Position numbers and translations under genes: made by a program. Below are positions 22,714 through 31,229 of a stretch of 37,701 bases of DNA, in pieces. The notes beneath the pieces were generated by a model. That model saw only the letters and a list, made by a program, of their open reading frames with translations, made no database searches and was not told the DNA's origin. Position 1 is the first letter of the stretch. Each line of letters starts with the position of its first letter. The stretch covers positions 1-37,701 of the forward strand of contig NZ_JACWZY010000050.1 in the NCBI RefSeq assembly GCF_014699005.1, written 5' to 3'. This stretch comes from Spirosoma profusum (GTDB lineage: Bacteria; Bacteroidota; Bacteroidia; Cytophagales; Spirosomataceae).

Positions 22714-25065
22714 TTACTTTGCCAGCTTCCGAATCTCGTCATCATTGACCTTCACCGGGTACTTCTGTCGGAGCTGGGCCAGCCATTGTTTTTCGAGAAT
22801 GGCCTGATATTCATTGATAACCGTACCACGAGCTTCGGCAAACGTTTTTGGACGGGCCGGTTCAATTCGGTCGATGATAACAGCAACAGGTTTATTGCCC
22901 GGACGAATGAACGTAGCACCGACCTTCCATTGTTCGATGGCATTCAGATAGGGAGATTCGCCTTCGGCGTAAATGCCTGTGGTTGCGGTGATTGGCGACG
23001 GAACGGACGTAGTAGCGTTCTTACTATTTATGGTTTTGACCACATCTTCTCTGGCCGTGGAGAAATACTGAAACGTGACGTTACGTTGGGCATCCCGAAC
23101 AGCGCCAGGCCGCGCACCCTGGTAGTCTTTTTCCATGATACGACGTAACGATACCCCGTTTTTCTGCAAATAACCAACCACCGAACGGATGCGCCCCGCC
23201 GATACCGAATCGCGTTCGGTTGGGTCGTGCGAACCCGTTACTTCAACAACGTAGTTCGGATTGTTGCCCATTATAACGACAATGTCGAATAAACTTTCAC
23301 GCTGACGGGGTGTCAGAATGGTCTGACTTTTGTCGAAAGGCAAAGCTGCTGCCGACCGTCGAAGCTGGTAGGGTGGCTTGCCTGACAGAGCGGTTGTTGC
23401 CTGCCGGAGTAAACTATCGGTTGACGCAACCAGGATGGTAGCTACAGCACGTTCAGAATATGTGTACTTCGCTTTATTCTGTTCAAAATACTGCCGCTGG
23501 CCTGTTGAATCGACCATGGAACGTTCCCATACATTCTGCTCCATTACCTGCGAAAGCAGCACACCATCTCTGATTTCATTCAGAAGTGCCCGAAATTCAG
23601 GTGATTTTTTGTCCAGATTCTGTTCTTCAACGGTCATCAACTGGTCGCCCACAAATCGGTTGAACAACCGACGCATAGCGACCATCGGCGAACCAATAGC
23701 TGTGATTTCACCTGCCGAAGCGTTTGCTGACATAGCCGGATTGCGCTGGGGCTGCTGCCGCTGGCGGACATACGCAAAAAATTGGTTGACCGTGTAAGGC
23801 TGATTCGCAATTGTGAGAATGACTTTATTCTGAATGGTCGGGTCGAGAGGTTCGGTATAACGCCATTGACCACGTAGCAAACTGCTGTCGGCTTTGGCGA
23901 GGGCCAGGTCAAGAACTGGGGTCATTTCCTGCACCGGATATTGAGTCCGAAGCCGCTGAATTGTAGCCTGCCGCACTATGTCGGCCCTGCTATCGGTGGT
24001 GACGCGCTGACGTAACGAAGGAGCCATCGTTGTGTACGATTCCAATCCCTTTCGTTCGATGAGCCTAATAATGTGCCAGCCGTAATTGGTCTTGACGGGT
24101 TTCGAATAATCGCCAGATTTGGCCAGCGCAAAAGCGGCATCTTCGAAGGCTGGTACCCATCGCCCTGGCTCGAAAATAGGCAACGTACCACCATTGGTTT
24201 TCGACGTAGCGTCGTCGGATACCTCTTTACAAACCAACTCAAAGGAATCGCCGGCCTTTAGTCGGGCGTAAGCCGCATCGATACGCTCCTGAGCCGATTT
24301 CTGTCCTGACTCGTCGGCACTGGGGCTGATACGTACCAGAATATGCGCCACGCGTACCCGCCCCCGGCTAGGCCGGCGACCATTTACTTTGACAAGATGG
24401 TAGCCAAATCGGGAACGTACCGGTTGTGAAATTCCACCGATGGACGTAGTGTAAGCCGCTGTTTCGAGCGGGTAAACAATACCGAACGCAGAAATGTATC
24501 CCAAACTTCCCCCATTTTGTGCTGTCGTCGCATCTTTTGAATGTTCACGGGCCAGCTGGGCAAAATCGGTTCCGCTCAGCGCCTGCTTACGTAACGCCAG
24601 CACTGTTTCGTAGGCTTTGGTGGTATCGGCGGGCAGGGCGTCTTCCGAAACGGGAATCAAAATATGTGATACGTTGACTTCTTCCTGCATACGCTGGTAC
24701 GCTTCGGCCGCCATCGATTCAACCAGCACTTTATCAGTCAGGTACGACTGCGCCAGTTGCTTGCGATACGTAGTCATTTCTTCGCGAAAGGCTTCGGTGG
24801 TATCGCGTCCTTCAGCTTCGGCGGCCAGTACTTTCAGTTTCAGATTAGTGTATAAATCGAAATACTCTTTTACGTCGGTGCGTTGCGTCGAATCGGAAGA
24901 GAGCTGATTTTTGGTAAACGACTGGAAAAAATCGTCGGTTGTAAACGATTTGTTACCAAGCGTGAGAATAACAGGCTTCGGGGGTGCTTGCTGAACAATC
25001 GGCGCGGGTGTTTTACAGGCCGTTACGATTAGTGCCAGCAGAATACCTCCTGTGAAATGGCGCAT
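22714..25065 (-). CDS. Lipoprotein peptidylprolyl isomerase with two PpiC domains
   Basis: The 783-aa protein has a lipoprotein signal with lipobox LIVTAC (Cys near residue 17). Two consecutive parvulin domains follow: VNVSHILIPVSEDALP to FGYHLVKVNGRRP (about 130-230) and VRVAHILVRISPSADES to YGWHIIRLIERKG (about 235-345). A long C-terminal half ends in a third, degenerate folding region. Residues near 620-665 (VEVTGSHDPTERDSVSAGRI) resemble part of an OmpA-like peptidoglycan-binding domain, which is tentative. It is probably a membrane-tethered folding factor acting with the SurA-like protein encoded next. Confidence 0.9.
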   Translation of the reverse strand: MRHFTGGILLALIVTACKTPAPIVQQAPPKPVILTLGNKSFTTDDFFQSFTKNQLSSDSTQRTDVKEYFDLYTNLKLKVLAAEAEGRDTTEAFREEMTTYRKQLAQSYLTDKVLVESMAAEAYQRMQEEVNVSHILIPVSEDALPADTTKAYETVLALRKQALSGTDFAQLAREHSKDATTAQNGGSLGYISAFGIVYPLETAAYTTSIGGISQPVRSRFGYHLVKVNGRRPSRGRVRVAHILVRISPSADESGQKSAQERIDAAYARLKAGDSFELVCKEVSDDATSKTNGGTLPIFEPGRWVPAFEDAAFALAKSGDYSKPVKTNYGWHIIRLIERKGLESYTTMAPSLRQRVTTDSRADIVRQATIQRLRTQYPVQEMTPVLDLALAKADSSLLRGQWRYTEPLDPTIQNKVILTIANQPYTVNQFFAYVRQRQQPQRNPAMSANASAGEITAIGSPMVAMRRLFNRFVGDQLMTVEEQNLDKKSPEFRALLNEIRDGVLLSQVMEQNVWERSMVDSTGQRQYFEQNKAKYTYSERAVATILVASTDSLLRQATTALSGKPPYQLRRSAAALPFDKSQTILTPRQRESLFDIVVIMGNNPNYVVEVTGSHDPTERDSVSAGRIRSVVGYLQKNGVSLRRIMEKDYQGARPGAVRDAQRNVTFQYFSTAREDVVKTINSKNATTSVPSPITATTGIYAEGESPYLNAIEQWKVGATFIRPGNKPVAVIIDRIEPARPKTFAEARGTVINEYQAILEKQWLAQLRQKYPVKVNDDEIRKLAK

Positions 25066-25200
25066 AGCGTCGGGTAAAAAATAGGTTTATAGTTTGTGGG
25101 TTTGGCAGTTGGTAACCGATGCGCGAATACCTACCATTCCTTGAAAACCAAGTTTCAGGAAAAAACATTCGCTATGATTATCAACGATTCAGACGGTAGC

Positions 25201-25896
25201 TTATTGGCGAACCGCCTGGATTTTCGCGGTTTTCAGTAGTATGTCATACTCCAGTCGATAGGAGAAAGCGTCGCGCATGTGACGGCCGGTGAACTCTGCC
25301 GGTACGTGTACAAACCGCTGTTTTTTCTGGCGGATGTCGGCTTCACGAAGCTCCATACTGCTCTGCCCCAGCAAATCGTCGTCGTCGAGTTTATCGACCA
25401 GCTTCAGGCCAACACCGGTTGCCATCAGCCCCGCCGATACGTACTTTAGGGGCGTCAGCACTTCAGTAGCCGCTACCAGCAAACCCACCGGAATTGCCAC
25501 TACGTTGTGAATTTGCTGAATCTTCGCCATGGTTTCTTTTGCCCGGTTGTAATCATCAACTTCAATCAGAACAATCGAAGCCACGATACGTCCATTTTTG
25601 GGAAGCTCCAGCCCAATAGGTTTCGCCTGTCCAGCGCCAGCAGCTTGCAAATCAAGTTGCTGATTCTTCCGAAGAGAGCCCACACCCCAGCCACCGTTCA
25701 CCACGCCAACAGGCTTATTTTGCGCATCATAGCTGGTAAGCGAGTAAGCCATCATCAGTTCATCGTGCCGACTGATCGTTTCTTCCAGATTCGTCGCTTT
25801 CAGTGAACGGGGTACCAATTCAGCAGTAAGTACAGGCTGACGGGCGCAACTGCTCAGGATGAACAGGAGGATAAAGTAATGAAAGATATAACGCAT
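25201..25896 (-). CDS. Putative lipoprotein of unknown function
   Basis: The 231-aa protein has a lipoprotein signal peptide with lipobox ILSSC (Cys17), so it is probably outer-membrane anchored. The mature part has a beta-rich start (NKPVGVVNGGWGVGSLRKNQ) and a hydrophobic stretch around 130-165 (VVAIPVGLLVAATEVLTPLK) that may insert in a membrane. A charged C-terminal half completes it. No family is recognised. It lies 135 nt upstream of the isomerase lipoprotein on the same strand. Its start codon is 14 nt from the edge of a 123-bp palindromic element. Confidence 0.75.
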   Translation of the reverse strand: MRYIFHYFILLFILSSCARQPVLTAELVPRSLKATNLEETISRHDELMMAYSLTSYDAQNKPVGVVNGGWGVGSLRKNQQLDLQAAGAGQAKPIGLELPKNGRIVASIVLIEVDDYNRAKETMAKIQQIHNVVAIPVGLLVAATEVLTPLKYVSAGLMATGVGLKLVDKLDDDDLLGQSSMELREADIRQKKQRFVHVPAEFTGRHMRDAFSYRLEYDILLKTAKIQAVRQ

Positions 25897-25910
25897 AAAT
25901 AAAATGTAGT

Positions 25911-26033
25911 TTTCTGAACCGGGATTTAGCAGATTGATGGATTTACACGATTTTGTTTTTCGCTTCTCTGAAGCGCTCTATCCATTACCAAAATCCTGAA
26001 AATCCATCAATCTGCTAAATCCCGGTTCAGATT
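25911..26033. repeat. Intergenic palindromic element, family A, copy 2
   Basis: This 123-bp block is identical base for base to 27836-27958. Perfect 31-bp terminal inverted repeats (25914-25944 and 26000-26030) start CTGAACCGGGATTTAGCAGA. Pairing continues inward with mismatches around a loop with the small hairpin CGCTTCTCTGAAGCG. One end lies 14 nt from the start codon of the lipoprotein gene. The other end supplies the TGA stop codon (26027-26029) of agmatine deiminase. Confidence 0.95.
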
Positions 26034-27070
26034 TTCGGCTCCTGCTGACTTAGGCAGTGAAAACTTCCCAGCCCCCATACAATATCGGTTGAGTCAATAC
26101 CGAGAATTTTGCGATCAGGGAAGCACTGGCCAATGATGTCAAGTGCTTGCTGGTCTTTCGCGCAACGGAAAGTTGGAACGATAACAGAGCCGTTTGTAAT
26201 CAGAAAATTAGCGTACGAAGCCGGTAGCCGTAGACCATCGCTCACGACGGGGTCAGGCATGGGTAGTTCGACAATGTTGAGTTGTTTGCCGTTCAACAAC
26301 CGCATCTGCTTCAGTTCGTGGTGGATTTCCTGCAAAAACGGATAGTTGTCGTCGTTTGGATTCGGCTCGTAGGCGGCAAGAACGGTGTCTTCATTCACGA
26401 AACGTACCGTATCATCAATATGGCCGTCGGTGTCGTCGCCTACGATGCCTTCTTCGACCCAAAGTACCTGCTGAACGCCGTAGTAATCGCACAGATATTG
26501 CTCGATTTTTTCCTGCGTCAGATGGCTATTCCGGTTCTGATTGAGTAGGCAAGCCCGGCTGGTCAGGACTGTTCCGGCACCATTAAATTCTACCGAACCG
26601 CCTTCCATAATAATGCCTGGCGTTACGTATTCCAGTTGGCGATAATGAGCAATTTCAATGGGAATCAGGTCGTCGCGGTCGTAGGGTGGATATTTTCCTC
26701 CCCAGGCATTGTACCCCCAATTGACAATCATACGCTCGTTTTTCCCGGGATTGATGAGAAACGCCGGGCCGTGGTCGCGACACCAGGAATCGTTGGTTGG
26801 GTGGGGGAGGAGTGTGATTTTACTCATATCGGCCCCAGCAGCCAGCAGACGTAGTTTAGCAGCCTGAATGACAATATCGTTGTGCGCGTTGATGCACACC
26901 TGCTCACTTTCAGAAATGGCTTTGATGAAGTCGATGTAAGCCGGAAACATCAACTCCTGTCGCTCTTTTGTCCAGGATGCTTCGGTATGCGGCCAGCTAA
27001 GCCAGGTTGCTACGTGTGGGTGCCACTCTGGTGGAAAGAAAAAGCCCTCACGGGCAGGAATGAAAGCCAT
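26027..27070 (-). CDS. aguA: Agmatine deiminase (PPAD family)
   Basis: The 347-aa protein is full length for the family. It has the opener PPEWHPHVATWLSWPHTEASW, NDSWCRDHGPAFL, IIMEGGSVEFNG, DDTDGHIDDTVRF with the catalytic His, and the C-terminal catalytic Cys339 in FHCLSQQEP. It hydrolyses agmatine to N-carbamoylputrescine and ammonia in polyamine synthesis. The usual partner N-carbamoylputrescine amidase is absent from the window. Its TGA stop lies in the terminal inverted repeat of the 25911-26033 element. Confidence 0.93.
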   Translation of the reverse strand: MAFIPAREGFFFPPEWHPHVATWLSWPHTEASWTKERQELMFPAYIDFIKAISESEQVCINAHNDIVIQAAKLRLLAAGADMSKITLLPHPTNDSWCRDHGPAFLINPGKNERMIVNWGYNAWGGKYPPYDRDDLIPIEIAHYRQLEYVTPGIIMEGGSVEFNGAGTVLTSRACLLNQNRNSHLTQEKIEQYLCDYYGVQQVLWVEEGIVGDDTDGHIDDTVRFVNEDTVLAAYEPNPNDDNYPFLQEIHHELKQMRLLNGKQLNIVELPMPDPVVSDGLRLPASYANFLITNGSVIVPTFRCAKDQQALDIIGQCFPDRKILGIDSTDIVWGLGSFHCLSQQEPKI

Positions 27071-27159
27071 TTACAGGAATGATGTTTGATGGATGATAAA
27101 TGCGAACGTCCATCGTTCAGCGTTCATCATGCAAAAATACACCTTATGGGCGAAACCAG

Positions 27160-27828
27160 CTACGGAAGCAGTTCTTGAATCGTTGCTACGTTCAATTGAG
27201 TGAAATCATCGACAATCAACGTAGCACCAGTAGTGGCTAGCTCGTCGCGCGTGTGTGTAGTCGTGAGAGCAATCACAACCATGCCTGCTCGTAGACCGGC
27301 TTCGATACCCGCAAAAGCATCTTCAAACACCACACATTGGTCTGGTGATACGTCTACCCGTTCGGCGGCAGTCAGATAAATTTCGGGGTCGGGTTTGCCG
27401 TGGTGAATCATACTGGCATCGACGATTGCATCGAAATAGGGACGTAACGACAGACCATCGAGCGTGAATCGAACGTTACTTTCCGGTGCTGACGTACCCA
27501 CTGCCAACCGCACGTTTTTGGCCTGCAACGTATCTAGAAAATCCAGCAGACCGGGTGCCGTTTGAAGATGCGGACGGTACAATTCACGATAGATAGCTTC
27601 CTTTTCTTCGGTCAGAACAATCAGTTCACCGGGGGAGATGGGGCGCTGAAAAACATAGGCCATCGAATCGGCGGAAACGCGCCCATTGATATTTTCAACG
27701 TACTGCTCTAAGGTAAGCGGACGGTCATATTTGTGAGCAAACTGAAGCCAGGCATTGATGTGGAAATTCGTATTGGCAATCAAAACGCCGTCCATATCGA
27801 ACAGGGCGGCAAATGGGGGAGCGGCCAT
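27160..27828 (-). CDS. HAD-superfamily phosphatase/beta-phosphoglucomutase-like protein
   Basis: The 222-aa HAD hydrolase has motif I FDMDGVL (nucleophile Asp11, acid Asp13), a four-helix cap (about 20-85), motif II VGTSAPESN, the Lys of GKPDPEIYL (motif III) and motif IV VVFEDAFAGIEA. The cap type and the DPEIY signature fit the beta-phosphoglucomutase/phosphatase subgroup acting on sugar phosphates. The exact substrate cannot be read from sequence. It sits 89 nt from agmatine deiminase on the same strand. Its ATG is 7 nt from the 27836-27958 palindromic element. Confidence 0.88.
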   Translation of the reverse strand: MAAPPFAALFDMDGVLIANTNFHINAWLQFAHKYDRPLTLEQYVENINGRVSADSMAYVFQRPISPGELIVLTEEKEAIYRELYRPHLQTAPGLLDFLDTLQAKNVRLAVGTSAPESNVRFTLDGLSLRPYFDAIVDASMIHHGKPDPEIYLTAAERVDVSPDQCVVFEDAFAGIEAGLRAGMVVIALTTTHTRDELATTGATLIVDDFTQLNVATIQELLP

Positions 27829-27835
27829 GAGAATA

Positions 27836-27958
27836 TTTCTGAACCGGGATTTAGCAGATTGATGGATTTACACGATTTTGTTTTTCGCTTCTCTGAAGCG
27901 CTCTATCCATTACCAAAATCCTGAAAATCCATCAATCTGCTAAATCCCGGTTCAGATT
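27836..27958. repeat. Intergenic palindromic element, family A, copy 3
   Basis: This 123-bp block is identical to 25911-26033, with 31-bp perfect terminal inverted repeats (27839-27869 and 27925-27955). It fills the gap between the DUF1080 gene, whose TAA stop begins at its edge, and the HAD gene, whose ATG is 7 nt away. It has no coding capacity of its own. Confidence 0.95.
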
Positions 27959-28661
27959 AGAGGGGTTTAATCTTGATATTTCTAAAATAAATCGGAGCTC
28001 CGGCGTGTTTTCCCTGCAAGCCAATGAAGCCACGTAGCGGCAGCTCGGCGGGCGGTTTGCTGAGCCATTCCGGTACGTTCGAGCCATCAGGATTGGTCTT
28101 GGCTGATGTGAATTTTGCCAGGTCAATCGTGTTAACGAGCTGGTTATTAAGCACTACGTAGATCATCTTGTCCTGACACGTAATGGTGTACCGATTCCAT
28201 TCTCCAGGTTTTTTTACGACCCCCTGCCTGGTGGCAGCCTGATGTCCGAAGAAAGCCCCGCATTGCCAGTTCGTTGGCGACTCAGCCCACTGCTTGGCAT
28301 AATCGTCGGCAATCTGAATCTCTACTGAGTTCGGAATCCAGTTCGTCGTATCGCTGGCGTGAATAACCACACCACTATTGGTTCCATCGGCGGTTTTGAA
28401 AAGCAAATCCAATATGAAATTGTCGTAAGGTATACTGGACCAGATGGCTTTATCAGCGGTGGCTGTCAGGGCGCCTTCATCGTCGAAACTCCAGACGCCT
28501 TTCGGAAAGGAAGCTTCCGATAAATCGGTTCCGAAAAGCGATTTCCAGCCGGGGCCGGTTGGGTTCGGATGACCTTTCGGGGGCAAACCAGTGGGTGAAG
28601 TTTGAGCAATAAGGCTATGGGTGAAGGCTACCAGTATAGCTACCAGCAAATATTTTTTCAT
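27957..28661 (-). CDS. Secreted DUF1080 (3-keto-disaccharide hydrolase-like) protein
   Basis: The 234-aa protein has a signal peptide (about 1-19). One DUF1080 beta-jelly-roll follows: GWKSLFGTDLSEASFPKGVWSFDDEGAL, the FILDLLFKTADGTNSGVVIHA core, EIQIADDY, GEWNRYTITCQDKMIYVVLNNQLV, and the terminal RGFIGLQGKHAGAPIYFRNIKIKPL. Every long piece is an interrupted family match. Members act on 3-keto-glycosides or have concanavalin-like carbohydrate roles. It follows mnmA after an ACGT-rich hairpin. Confidence 0.88.
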   Translation of the reverse strand: MKKYLLVAILVAFTHSLIAQTSPTGLPPKGHPNPTGPGWKSLFGTDLSEASFPKGVWSFDDEGALTATADKAIWSSIPYDNFILDLLFKTADGTNSGVVIHASDTTNWIPNSVEIQIADDYAKQWAESPTNWQCGAFFGHQAATRQGVVKKPGEWNRYTITCQDKMIYVVLNNQLVNTIDLAKFTSAKTNPDGSNVPEWLSKPPAELPLRGFIGLQGKHAGAPIYFRNIKIKPL

Positions 28662-28705
28662 TGTGTAAAATGTTTGCTCTATAAAGTGAATGATTATGTC
28701 AATTT

Positions 28706-28750
28706 AACGTAACGTAGCAGCCGGTACGTATCTGGCTGCTACGTTACGTT
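28706..28750 (-). terminator. Hairpin after mnmA
   Basis: AACGTAACGTAGCAGCC (28706-28722) pairs perfectly with GGCTGCTACGTTACGTT (28734-28750) around an 11-nt loop, 7 nt after the mnmA stop. On the minus strand it is followed by AAATTGACAT, so a U-tract is absent. It may be a terminator or processing hairpin. Confidence 0.6.
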
Positions 28751-28757
28751 GTCCCGT

Positions 28758-29918
28758 TTAAACGAATTGTGCTTCACTACGTTGCGTTTCCGCATCCTGC
28801 TGGCGAAAACTTTTCATAATCCAGCCGCCCCCCACTACGTCGTCGCCTTCGTAAAAAACAGCCGCCTGGCCGGGTGCAATGGCCGAAACCCCTTCATGAA
28901 AACGCACCTCAATCTGGTCATCGTCAACCTGCGAAATGATGGCAGACGTACCGGGGTCTTTGTAACGCACTTTCGTAACGGTTTCGAGTGGTCCGGTAAT
29001 GTGGTCGTACTTTTGTAGATTCAGTTTACGGACAATCATGCCGTCACGTAGCAAATCTTTGTCGACGCCCAACACTACCTCATTGGTTTCTTTACGGATT
29101 TCGGTAACGAACATGGGTTGCCCAAAAGCCATTCCCAGCCCTTTCCGTTGGCCGATCGTATAAAACGGATAGCCCTGATGTTTGCCCAGAATTTTGCCAG
29201 TGCCTTCCATCACGAAATTTCCGCCGGCCACTTCGGCTTCCAGCCCTGGCATACGACGTTTCAGGAAACCCCGATAGTCGTTGTCGGGAACGAAACAGAT
29301 TTCGTACGATTCCGATTTGGTAACCAGTTCAATAAAGCCCCGTTCTTTCGCCATCTCCCGAATCTCGGATTTTCGCAAATGACCCAATGGCAGTTTTGTC
29401 CGGCTCAGGCTTTCCTGCGATACGCCCCAGAGTACATACGATTGGTCTTTCAACGTATCAACCCCTTTCGAGAGAACGTAACGCCGGGATGGCGTACCAG
29501 TATTCTCTTCACGAATTTTGGCGTAGTGTCCTGTCGCAATGGATTCGCAGTCGAGTCGGTCGGCACGGCGGAGCAGGGCATCCCATTTGATGTGCGTATT
29601 GCAGAGCACACAAGGGTTTGGCGTACGTCCTTCGAGGTATTCACCGGTAAAATGGTCGATCACATAGTCACCAAATTCTTCCCGGATATCCAGAATGTAA
29701 TGGGGAAATCCCAGACTGACGGCAATGTTGCGAGCATCGTTGATGCTGTCGAGACTACAACAGCCGGTTTCTTTTTTGGAACCTCCCGATGAGGCATAAT
29801 CCCAGGTTTTCATGGTCATACCAATGACCTCGTAACCTTCTTCGTGCAACAGCACCGCTGCCAGTGAAGAATCGATGCCGCCACTCATGGCGACCAGAAT
29901 TCGTCCGTGTTTACTCAT
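28758..29918 (-). CDS. mnmA: tRNA 2-thiouridine synthase MnmA
   Basis: The 386-aa protein has the PP-loop SGGIDSS (12-18) for ATP binding. Catalytic cysteines are C103 (NPCVLCNTHIKWD) and C208 (SYEICFVPDNDYRGFL). The tRNA-binding GHYAKI region and the C-terminal IGQRKGLG beta-barrel segment are also present. It thiolates U34 of Lys, Glu and Gln tRNAs in the cytoplasm. It is the first gene of the long minus-strand run. A short variable tail (QQDAETQRSEAQFV) extends past the usual family end. Confidence 0.96.
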   Translation of the reverse strand: MSKHGRILVAMSGGIDSSLAAVLLHEEGYEVIGMTMKTWDYASSGGSKKETGCCSLDSINDARNIAVSLGFPHYILDIREEFGDYVIDHFTGEYLEGRTPNPCVLCNTHIKWDALLRRADRLDCESIATGHYAKIREENTGTPSRRYVLSKGVDTLKDQSYVLWGVSQESLSRTKLPLGHLRKSEIREMAKERGFIELVTKSESYEICFVPDNDYRGFLKRRMPGLEAEVAGGNFVMEGTGKILGKHQGYPFYTIGQRKGLGMAFGQPMFVTEIRKETNEVVLGVDKDLLRDGMIVRKLNLQKYDHITGPLETVTKVRYKDPGTSAIISQVDDDQIEVRFHEGVSAIAPGQAAVFYEGDDVVGGGWIMKSFRQQDAETQRSEAQFV

Positions 29919-30171
29919 GGTATCCGCGAGGGTTCAAAGCCCTCCGATGATTATTGTTTAAGAAACTGGCTAACAATTTTCGATACAAATCCATTCAGCG
30001 TAGCGAGTATTTTTATGGTTTTAACTGATAAAGTCCTACACCAAACGTAGGCTGACGTACCGTAAAAAGAGCGACTTTTGCAACTTCATACCCTTTCATC
30101 TGGCGGGCTACTGATTATTTTGAGCGAGTTATATGCTTAAGCTATGAAATTGGATGGAGAAAATGCCTTTT

Positions 30172-30903
30172 ATGAGAACGTTCCTACTTTTATGGATAGT
30201 TATTTGGACTTCACGGACATCCTTTGCACAGGTTGTAGTATCAGGCCTCTATTCCTATAATCAGCCATCGGTTAATACCCATTCGGGTTATGAAGTTCGA
30301 ACCTTACTGGAAGGCACTACCCGTGACTTTTCGCACCTGATTCTCCAGGCCATAACGCTGCAAGCCAATCAACCTGATCAATCTACCCTGCAACTCGAAG
30401 AAGAAGCCACATTGATTATCAAAGCAGGTGAATCGACGATTTATCTGGGAGGGAAACGTAAAACGATGGGACCTGGTAGCGTCGTGATGCTCATGCCAGG
30501 TGACGAATTTCGGATAGAAAATAAGACTGCCCAGCCTCTAACATATTTCATGATACGTTTCACGTCCAACGAAATGCCAGATCTGGATCTGTACAGTATG
30601 GTTGGTGGCTCTTTTTGGATAGATCGGCAGGAGATTGCCAGTAGAAAAGTACTTACGTATTCTACGGTGATGAGTCACCGTATTGCCTTACAAAAAAATA
30701 CATTGGTCTCTGGATCAAAAAATTATGAGGCTCGTCGAGCCGCTGAGTTGCTATTCGTTCTGGACAATCCAATTCAGGTGTCTATTGGGGACGTAACGAA
30801 AGTGGCGAAAGCGGGCGATGTCATATTTTTGGATTCAGACGTATCGCACAGGATTAATGCTGGTAGTCAGGAAGATAGTACGTATTTATCCTTCCAGTTT
30901 TAG
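30172..30903 (+). CDS. Secreted bicupin protein
   Basis: With the start at 30172 the protein has 243 aa and opens with a signal peptide (MRTFLLLWIVIWTSRTSFAQ). The ATG at 30154 would add six residues ahead of it. Two cupin-like barrels are visible: TLIIKAGESTIYLGGKRKTM followed by PGSVVMLMPGDEFRI (about 75-115), and VLDNPIQVSIGDVTKVAKAGDVIFLDSDVSHRIN (about 195-235). Metal-ligand His residues are sparse in the first barrel, so it may be structural. Function is unknown. Neighbours give no operon context. Confidence 0.8.
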   Translation: MRTFLLLWIVIWTSRTSFAQVVVSGLYSYNQPSVNTHSGYEVRTLLEGTTRDFSHLILQAITLQANQPDQSTLQLEEEATLIIKAGESTIYLGGKRKTMGPGSVVMLMPGDEFRIENKTAQPLTYFMIRFTSNEMPDLDLYSMVGGSFWIDRQEIASRKVLTYSTVMSHRIALQKNTLVSGSKNYEARRAAELLFVLDNPIQVSIGDVTKVAKAGDVIFLDSDVSHRINAGSQEDSTYLSFQF

Positions 30904-31229
30904 TGACTGTCTGCACTCAGTCAATCGAAAAGCCACTTTACAAAGCAAAAAGTAATACCGAAGCAACTAGAAAGCAGAAAAAAAGACAAATAACAATCAC
31001 CTTACTGGAACGGGAATAATGAACGTATCGACTATTGCCAGCCAGCATATTCATTATCTCATTAATCCAGTGCGAAACCATACGTAACAACGGTCGATGT
31101 AGAAATTAGACTTGCTACATATATAACTGTCACTAGCTTGGAGGTTATGAAATTGTTACGTTGTTATGATTGATTGGCACGGATGTATTTTTGATATTCG
31201 TGTTGGCCGTTTTGTGAAACCCTTTGTTC
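30904..31229. other. Intergenic region without a gene
   Basis: This 326-bp gap separates the bicupin gene from the convergent GH43-like gene. A weak hairpin, TGACTG-N8-CAGTCA (30904-30923), directly follows the bicupin stop and may terminate transcription. The rest is A/T-rich with no long frame, tRNA-like fold or repeat that I could find. Confidence 0.5.

Noticed and set aside
12743..28750. CRISPR-like interpretation of repeated elements
   Set aside because: The repeats are dispersed inverted pairs in separate gaps, not regularly spaced direct repeats, and no cas gene is present.
29118..29792. Long plus-strand open frame (224 codons)
   Set aside because: It is the exact antisense of mnmA, whose motifs and catalytic Cys residues are intact on the minus strand.
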